In this document: piece after piece, positions 58,665-64,000 of the stretch
Layout of the letters: every line of letters begins with the position of its first letter
Numbering within the stretch: position 1 is the first letter of the stretch
NCBI GenBank assembly: GCA_964654855.1
Contig: CAZZJS010000001.1
Location: 124,001 to 188,000 of the forward strand
Source of the DNA: JALZUV01 sp964654855
GTDB taxonomy: Bacteria > Pseudomonadota > Alphaproteobacteria > Rickettsiales > JALZUV01
Direction: 5' to 3'
Length of the DNA stretch: 64,000 nt
Program-made: the position numbers and the translations under genes
The notes under the pieces: generated by a model
Database searches by the model: none
What the model saw: the letters and a program-made list of their open reading frames with translations, nothing else
Told to the model about the DNA's origin: nothing

Positions 58665-60140
58665 TCACTTTTTCAGTAATTTGGCCAATTCGGGTGGTAA
58701 TCCCTCCGGCATACTGCCATCGGTGGGCATTTGCGGTAGCTTGCTCATATCGGGCATACCGCTGCCTTTCATCATATCGCCCATGCCAGGCATGCCTTGC
58801 ATTTGCTGCATCGTTTTCATCATGCCTTTTTTGCCGCCACCCATTTTTTTCATCTTTTTCATCATGGTTTGCATTTGCTGCTGCGCTTTGATGAGGCGGT
58901 TAATATCCTGCACTTCTACGCCTGCACCGGTGGCGATCCGTTTCTTACGCGACCCGTTCATCAGTTTAGGGTTGGCGCGTTCTTTCTTCGTCATACTGCC
59001 AATAATGGCTTGCTGCCTGCTAATCACAGAATCATCCATGCCTGCTGCATCGAGCTGACTTTTCATTTTACCCATGCCAGGGAGCATTTTCATCAATCCA
59101 CCAAGGCCACCCATTTTACTCATCTGGCTAAGTTGCTTGCTGAGATCGTTAAAGTCGAACATGCCCGATTGCATCTTCTTGGCCATCGCCTCGGCTTCTT
59201 CAGCGTCGATGGTTTCGGCGGCTTTTTCAACCAACGAGACCACATCGCCCATATCGAGGATACGGCTAGCAATACGCTCTGGATGGAATGGTTCAAATTC
59301 GGTGACTTTCTCGCCAACACCCATGAACTTAATGGGCTGGCCTATCACTTGACGCATAGAAAGTGCTGCACCACCACGGCCATCGCCGTCAATACGGGTA
59401 AGAATGATTCCGGTTACGCCGACTTTCTCATGAAACTCGCGCGCGATGGTGACGGCATCTTGTCCGGTCAGTGCATCCGCGACGAGGAGAGTCTCCGTTG
59501 GCTTGGAAAGGTTGCGAACTTGTAAAAGCTCATCCATCAACTCATCATCTAAATGCAGGCGACCGGCTGTATCAAGAATCAGTACATCCATACCAGAAAG
59601 CTTGGCTTCTTTTAGCGCGCGCTTGGTAATGGTGACGGCACTTTCGCCTTTGACGATGGGTAGCGAATCGACGTGAATTTGTCCGGCAAGAATCTCCAAT
59701 TGCTCCTGTGCGGCGGGGCGTTGGGTATCGAGTGATGCGAGCATCACTTTCTTATTATCTTTATCTTTAAGTCGTTTGGCGAGCTTACCTGAACTGGTAG
59801 TTTTACCTGAACCTTGCAAACCGCACATGAGGATGACGACGGGTGGCTCAGCACGTAAGTTCAGCTCAACGGTTTCTGACCCTAGCAATTCTTCGAGATG
59901 ATCTTGTACGAGTTTGATCACCATTTGTGCGGGGTTCACATTCTTAATGACCTCTTGGCCAAGCGCTTTTTCCTTCAAGCTTTTGACAAAATCTTTAACG
60001 ACGGGCAGGGCAACATCTGCTTCCAGCAATGCAATACGCACTTCGCGCATCGCATTATCGATATCTTTTTCGCTTAATTTCCCGCGGCCGCTAAGCCCGC
60101 TGAAAATGCCTCCAAGGCGATTACTTAAACTTTCGAACAT
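58665..60140 (-). CDS. ffh: Signal recognition particle protein Ffh
   Basis: A 491-residue SRP54 GTPase that binds signal sequences and the 4.5S RNA and targets ribosomes to the membrane. The start is set at ATG 60140 (MFESLSNRLGGIF), the family N-terminus, not at 60176. The NG domain has G1 GLQGSGKTTSSGKLA, DTAGR, and TRIDGDGRGGAAL. The M domain is methionine-rich with a GSRKKRIATGAG RNA-binding motif and an extended Met/Gly/Lys-rich tail longer than in E. coli. The RNA partner ffs is at 50453-50541. rpsP, a common neighbour, is absent. Confidence 0.97.
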   Translation of the reverse strand: MFESLSNRLGGIFSGLSGRGKLSEKDIDNAMREVRIALLEADVALPVVKDFVKSLKEKALGQEVIKNVNPAQMVIKLVQDHLEELLGSETVELNLRAEPPVVILMCGLQGSGKTTSSGKLAKRLKDKDNKKVMLASLDTQRPAAQEQLEILAGQIHVDSLPIVKGESAVTITKRALKEAKLSGMDVLILDTAGRLHLDDELMDELLQVRNLSKPTETLLVADALTGQDAVTIAREFHEKVGVTGIILTRIDGDGRGGAALSMRQVIGQPIKFMGVGEKVTEFEPFHPERIASRILDMGDVVSLVEKAAETIDAEEAEAMAKKMQSGMFDFNDLSKQLSQMSKMGGLGGLMKMLPGMGKMKSQLDAAGMDDSVISRQQAIIGSMTKKERANPKLMNGSRKKRIATGAGVEVQDINRLIKAQQQMQTMMKKMKKMGGGKKGMMKTMQQMQGMPGMGDMMKGSGMPDMSKLPQMPTDGSMPEGLPPELAKLLKK

Positions 60141-60304
60141 GTTAGCGGTTATAATGCTGAAAGCCGCAGATAGCAACGGTTGAAGTCAAAAAATAAAAAA
60201 TAGCTAAAGCGCAAAAATTCGCTGGGAATAAGGGAATCCTTGGGTTATGGTGTTGCTATATTGCATGAACGCACCAAGAAAAAAAAGAGCTTCAGGAGGA
60301 TATA

Positions 60305-61039
60305 ATGTTCAAGCGTAAAGAAGATGATATGGATTTATTGAATGACTCAGGGGGAAATATGTCAACAGATGCAACCGAAAAGAGTGAGCCTAAAATGGCT
60401 GCCACAACGCCAGCGGCGTCAGCAGAGGTGGTAGCTTCTGCAGCGGCTGCTCCTGTTGCCTCGCCAGCAGCTACACCTGCTGCAACGGCTCCAACGGCGG
60501 GCTATACTCGCCCAGCAGATTCTGCGACACGTCCCGCGAGTTTTCGTCCGGCAACAGAGTCAGCACGTCCAGCAGGTCGCGCAGGTTCGGATTACCGCCC
60601 AGCGGGAGCGGCAGCTTCTCCAGCGACCAGCGCAGGTAGTGATAAAAATAAATCCGCTCCAGCAGGTCGCCGTGTATTAACGGTTGGTCATGATATTTTG
60701 CTTAAAGGTGAAATCGCAACTTGTGACCGTTTGGTGATTGAAGGTGCGGTGGATGCAACTTTGAACGAAGTGCATACCGTGGAAATTGCTGAAACAGGTT
60801 CTTTCAAAGGTGCTGCTGAAATTGAAGATGCTGAAATTAGCGGTGAATTTGACGGCGAACTTGTGGTTCGTGGCCGTTTGGTGATTTATTCAACCGGTAA
60901 GGTTCGTGGTAAAATCACTTATGGCGAGATTGAAATTGAACGTGGCGGCGAAATGACCGGTACGATTAAATCATATAATCCTGCAACGGCGAAAAAAGCC
61001 GTGGATAAAGCGACGAAAAAAGAAAAAGCCGCTGCATAG
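60305..61039 (+). CDS. Bactofilin-family cytoskeletal protein
   Basis: A 244-residue protein. The N-terminal ~125 residues are a disordered Ala/Pro/Ser/Thr/Arg-rich region; the rest (~130-225) is a bactofilin beta-helix with DILLKGEIATCDRLVIEG, AETGSFKGAAEIEDAEISG, GELVVRGRLVIYSTGKV and GEIEIERGGEMTGTI rungs. The short C-terminus is Lys-rich. Bactofilins form filaments that position cell-wall enzymes or stalk proteins. A strong AGGAGG site lies 5 bases ahead of ATG 60305. A good terminator follows. Confidence 0.9.
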   Translation: MFKRKEDDMDLLNDSGGNMSTDATEKSEPKMAATTPAASAEVVASAAAAPVASPAATPAATAPTAGYTRPADSATRPASFRPATESARPAGRAGSDYRPAGAAASPATSAGSDKNKSAPAGRRVLTVGHDILLKGEIATCDRLVIEGAVDATLNEVHTVEIAETGSFKGAAEIEDAEISGEFDGELVVRGRLVIYSTGKVRGKITYGEIEIERGGEMTGTIKSYNPATAKKAVDKATKKEKAAA

Positions 61040-61062
61040 CAGTTTAGCGAATTTCGTTAATG

Positions 61063-61090
61063 AAAAGGGAGCCTTGCGCTCCCTTTTTTA
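61063..61090 (+). terminator. Rho-independent terminator after the bactofilin gene
   Basis: AAAAGGGAGC (61063-61072) pairs perfectly with GCTCCCTTTT (61078-61087) around CTTGC, followed by more T. It overlaps the end of the convergent nth gene and may serve both. Confidence 0.9.
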
Positions 61091-61735
61091 TTTCCCTTCA
61101 GGTGGAGGGGTTTTCTTCTTAAACCGGCAAACATCATCTATGCGACAGTTAAAACACATGGGCTTGCGTGCTTTGCAAGTATAGCGTCCATGTAGAATCA
61201 TCCAGTGATGCGCACGCTGTTTGAACTCAGGGGGAACCTTCTTCTCCAGCGCTTTTTGGGTCGCATCCGCCGTTTTGGTTTTGACCATGCCCGTGCGATT
61301 GGCGACGCGAAATACATGCGTGTCGACCGCAATAGTGTGATGCCCGCGCGCGCAATTAAGCCATACGGCGGCGGTTTTAGTGCCAACTCCGGGTAGTTTT
61401 ACTAGCTCCTCCGTCGTTTCTGGAATTTCACCATCATACTCATTAATGAGTAATTCACACAGGGCGATCACATTCTTCGCTTTAGAATTAAACAGACCTA
61501 TCGTTTTGATATATTCTTTTAAGCCTTCTACACCCAAACTTAAGATAGCTTCTGGCGTATCATATTTCGCAAAGAGCGCTTTAGTGGCCTTATTCACTCC
61601 CACATCCGTTGCTTGTGCAGAAAGCACGATTGCCACTAAAAGGGTAAAGTCATTTACATAAACCAGCTCCGTTACCGGTTCAGGATCTGCCGCTTGAAGG
61701 CGACTAAATATTTCAGTAACAGCTTGTTTGTTCAT
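61088..61735 (-). CDS. nth: Endonuclease III
   Basis: A 215-residue HhH-GPD base-excision repair glycosylase/AP lyase for oxidised pyrimidines. The helix-hairpin-helix LPGVGTKTAAVWLNCA contains the catalytic Lys, VDTHVFRVANRTG the catalytic Asp, and the C-terminal [4Fe-4S] site is C-x6-C-x2-C-x5-C (CKARKPMCFNCRIDDVC). The length is usual. It is convergent with the bactofilin gene. Confidence 0.97.
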   Translation of the reverse strand: MNKQAVTEIFSRLQAADPEPVTELVYVNDFTLLVAIVLSAQATDVGVNKATKALFAKYDTPEAILSLGVEGLKEYIKTIGLFNSKAKNVIALCELLINEYDGEIPETTEELVKLPGVGTKTAAVWLNCARGHHTIAVDTHVFRVANRTGMVKTKTADATQKALEKKVPPEFKQRAHHWMILHGRYTCKARKPMCFNCRIDDVCRFKKKTPPPEGK

Positions 61736-61786
61736 TGTGAGGCACTTTATTTTGACTTGTTGTAAAATAAAGTGAAAAGTTAATCC

Positions 61787-62548
61787 ATGCGTTTTACTGA
61801 TAATGCCGTTCTTCTCGGCCTAACGAAATATAGCGAATCGACAGGTATTTGTCGTTTGTTCAGTCGTGATTACGGGTTGATTTCAGGCGCGGTACGCGGC
61901 GCGATGAGCCGAAAGAATCGCGGTACTTATCAAGCAGGTAATATATTGCAAATAGAATGGAGCGCCCGCCTTGCCGAGCATTTGGGGAGTTTAAAATGCG
62001 AGATGCTCGCTCCCATTTCTGCCTATTTTTTGAATGATCCTTTGCGGTTGGCCGCGTTAAATTCATTATTGGTTTTAACGCAAACCACCATGGCTGAGCA
62101 TGACCCGCATCCAAAGCTTTATGATGCGTTGGTAGGGCTGCTAGAAAAAATGAAACATAATGATGCGAGTTGGCAGGCTGATTACGCACGATACGAGCTT
62201 CTGCTGCTTTCTGAATGTGGCTTCCGATTAGAGCTTAAGCGCTGCGTGGTGACAGGAGAGACCGAAAACCTCGCTTATGTTTCACCTAAGTCAGGCTGCG
62301 CAGTCACGGAAGAGGCAGGAGCGGCTTATAAAGAAAAGCTGCTTATATTGCCGGCCTTTTTGCACGATTTTTCTGCGCCTATTGATGCGGTGTTGTTGAA
62401 TCAGGCTTTTCGTCTAACGGGTTACTTTTTGGAACATAGGCTATTTGCAAGCCATAATAAATCGCTCCCCGAAGCTCGCACACGATTTTCGAAACAACTC
62501 AATAAAAGCTTGGAATCCTCTGTGGAAGCGGATAAGACATATGCATGA
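61787..62548 (+). CDS. recO: DNA repair protein RecO
   Basis: A 253-residue protein that helps load RecA with RecR on gaps coated by SSB. The N-terminal OB fold has DNAVLLGLTKYSESTGICRLFS and HGLISGAVRG-like DYGLISGAVRG. The middle is helical, with LLLLSECGFRLELKRCVVTG and the GCAVTEEAGAAYKEKLL tract. The Cys pattern of a possible zinc site is only partly kept (CVVTGE..., SGCAV). It is translationally coupled to parC by an ATGA overlap, a frequent alphaproteobacterial pair. Confidence 0.93.
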   Translation: MRFTDNAVLLGLTKYSESTGICRLFSRDYGLISGAVRGAMSRKNRGTYQAGNILQIEWSARLAEHLGSLKCEMLAPISAYFLNDPLRLAALNSLLVLTQTTMAEHDPHPKLYDALVGLLEKMKHNDASWQADYARYELLLLSECGFRLELKRCVVTGETENLAYVSPKSGCAVTEEAGAAYKEKLLILPAFLHDFSAPIDAVLLNQAFRLTGYFLEHRLFASHNKSLPEARTRFSKQLNKSLESSVEADKTYA

Positions 62549-64000
62549 GTAAAAATAATAATAAGGCCGAAGCGCCCATTTCAACTGTTGCTTTTAAAGA
62601 TGCCATTGGCGAGCGTTACCTTGCCTATGCCATGTCCACCATCACATCGCGCTCGCTGCCTGATGTGCGTGATGGGTTAAAACCCGTTCACCGTCGTTTG
62701 CTTTATGCGATGCTTCAATTGAAGCTCGACCCTGCGAGTGGTTATAAAAAATGTGCGCGTGTGGTGGGTGATGTAATTGGTAAATATCACCCACATGGCG
62801 ATACTGCCGTGTATGATACGATGGTGCGTTTGGCACAAGATTTTGCGGTGCGTTATCCGTTGGTTGAAGGGCAAGGGAATTTTGGTTCGGTCGATGGTGA
62901 TAATGCAGCGGCCATGCGTTATACGGAAGCCAAGTTAACTGCTGTTGCGATGACACTGCTCGACGGTTTGAAAGAGAATACCGTTGAGTTTAGCCCTACC
63001 TATGATGGCTCTGATGATGAGCCTGTGGTGCTTCCATCCGCTTTTCCGAACTTGCTGGCAAATGGCTCTGAGGGGATCGCCGTAGGGATGGCGACCTCTA
63101 TTCCGCCGCATAATGCGGGCGAACTATGCGCTGCGCTGTTGCACCTGATCAAAACACCTGAGGCTCGCATTGATACATTGGTAAATAAAGTGCAAGGGCC
63201 TGACTTCCCTACAGGTGGCGTGATTGTTGAGCCGCGCGAGAATATCGTGAAGGCTTATGAAACGGGTAAAGGATCTTTCCGTACTCGTGCAAAATGGGAG
63301 GTGGAGAAGCTCTCTCACGGCCTGTTCCAAATTATTATTACAGAGATTCCGTATCAGGTACAAAAGTCTCGTTTGCTAGAAAAAATGGCCGAGCTATTCC
63401 GCGCGAAAAAGTTGCCATTACTTGCTAATTTTCGCGATGAATCGACTGAAGATATCCGCATTGTGCTAGAGCCAAAGAGCCGTCAGGTGGATCCTGACAT
63501 GCTGATGGAGTCGCTCTTTAAAGTGACCGAATTAGAAAACCGCTTTAGCCTGAATATGAATGTGCTAGATGCGACGGGTGTGCCGCGTGTGATGAACTTG
63601 CGCGAGGTGCTTCGTAGCTTCCTCGATCATCGTATGGATGTGTTGATTCGCCGTTCAGAATATCGTTTGGAGAAGATCGCGCATCGTCTCGAAATTCTGG
63701 AAGGCTTGTTGATTGCATATCTGAATCTGGATGAAGTGATTCGCATTATCCGCGAGGAAGGTGAGCCGAAAAAAGTGATGATGGAAAAGTGGAAGCTATC
63801 GGATGTTCAGGTAGAAGCGATCCTCAATATGCGCCTTCGTCAGCTTCGTAAGCTTGAGGAAATAGAGATTAAAACCGAACATGATGCTCTATCTGCAGAG
63901 CAGGCGGGTTTGCAAAAACTTCTCAAATCAGAAGAGCTGCGTTGGGATAGAATTTCGGAAGAGATTAAAGAAACTAAAGCTGCCTTTGGCCAGAAGACTG
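62545..64000 (+). CDS. parC: DNA topoisomerase IV subunit A, 3' end beyond window
   Basis: The DNA-cleaving subunit of topoisomerase IV, which unlinks daughter chromosomes. ATG 62545 overlaps the recO stop. About 485 residues are visible and the frame runs off the window end. YAMSTITSRSLPDVRDGLKP, cut short here, opens the winged-helix domain; the catalytic Tyr is in AAMRYTEAKLT; PNLLANGSEGIAVGMATSIPPHN follows. The quinolone-resistance region reads HPHGDTAVYD, with Thr at the Ser80/83 position and Asp kept at 84/87. The start and the recO adjacency suggest ParC rather than GyrA; without the C-terminal domain this is not absolute. Confidence 0.9.
   Translation, partial: MSKNNNKAEAPISTVAFKDAIGERYLAYAMSTITSRSLPDVRDGLKPVHRRLLYAMLQLKLDPASGYKKCARVVGDVIGKYHPHGDTAVYDTMVRLAQDFAVRYPLVEGQGNFGSVDGDNAAAMRYTEAKLTAVAMTLLDGLKENTVEFSPTYDGSDDEPVVLPSAFPNLLANGSEGIAVGMATSIPPHNAGELCAALLHLIKTPEARIDTLVNKVQGPDFPTGGVIVEPRENIVKAYETGKGSFRTRAKWEVEKLSHGLFQIIITEIPYQVQKSRLLEKMAELFRAKKLPLLANFRDESTEDIRIVLEPKSRQVDPDMLMESLFKVTELENRFSLNMNVLDATGVPRVMNLREVLRSFLDHRMDVLIRRSEYRLEKIAHRLEILEGLLIAYLNLDEVIRIIREEGEPKKVMMEKWKLSDVQVEAILNMRLRQLRKLEEIEIKTEHDALSAEQAGLQKLLKSEELRWDRISEEIKETKAAFGQKT

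Noticed and set aside
62760..62830. Quinolone-resistance mutation in parC (Thr at the Ser80/83 position)
   Set aside because: Thr is a natural residue at this site in several bacteria; without relatives no resistance can be claimed.

Overview
The window is a 64 kb stretch of a chromosome from an alphaproteobacterium of moderate, slightly AT-leaning composition. Three things support this: a circularly permuted two-piece tmRNA gene whose tag begins ANDN, the recO-parC adjacency, and alphaproteobacterial-type SRP RNA and tRNA-Met. The exact lineage cannot be named from sequence alone. Most of the window is housekeeping, with no integrase, recognisable transposase or CRISPR array. The accessory content sits in a few islands and in scattered orphan genes.

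Layout. 1-11 kb: 3' part of an acetate-type symporter (actP), a small membrane protein, ABC-F ATPase (uup), long acyl-CoA dehydrogenase, an orphan membrane protein, typA, a RhlE-like helicase, purQ. 11-21.6 kb: greA, a secreted helical protein, mutT, rnd, a UbiK-like factor, an HldD-like epimerase lacking the usual catalytic Tyr, fumC, an AlkA-type glycosylase, an orphan gene behind a tandem Pho box, purB and a DUF481 beta-barrel. 21.7-33.5 kb, the most unusual region: tRNA-Met, a 2216-residue prepilin-like protein carrying 7 + 7 FG-GAP repeats and 7 RCC1 repeats, a smaller prepilin-like paralogue, an SprA-type HExxH protein and a type I secretion adaptor plus ABC exporter. 33.5-43.7 kb: gshB, a BON lipoprotein, yraN, rsmI, a MITE-like inverted-repeat element, an LppC-type lipoprotein, hemW, hisS, rpe, a heparinase II/III-like protein, tRNA-Pro. 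43.9-47 kb: a complete OxyR box ahead of an exported catalase-peroxidase (katG), a nickel superoxide dismutase (sodN) and a tiny membrane protein. 47-64 kb: gyrB, SRP RNA, dnaX, ybaB, an MFS transporter, nfuA, an EAL protein, permuted ssrA, ffh, bactofilin, nth, recO and the 5' part of parC.

How parts fit together. Both SRP components (ffs and ffh) are present. The OxyR-box / katG / sodN block looks like one inducible envelope unit that turns superoxide into peroxide and then destroys the peroxide. The pseudopilin pair and the type I exporter lie on one strand and may form a surface-display locus; the giant pseudopilin is predicted to carry three seven-bladed beta-propellers on a pilin-type anchor. 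Several orphan proteins (at 5.6, 15.4, 18.2, 49.6, 52.6 and 55.6 kb) sit between conserved operons, and I could not assign functions to them.
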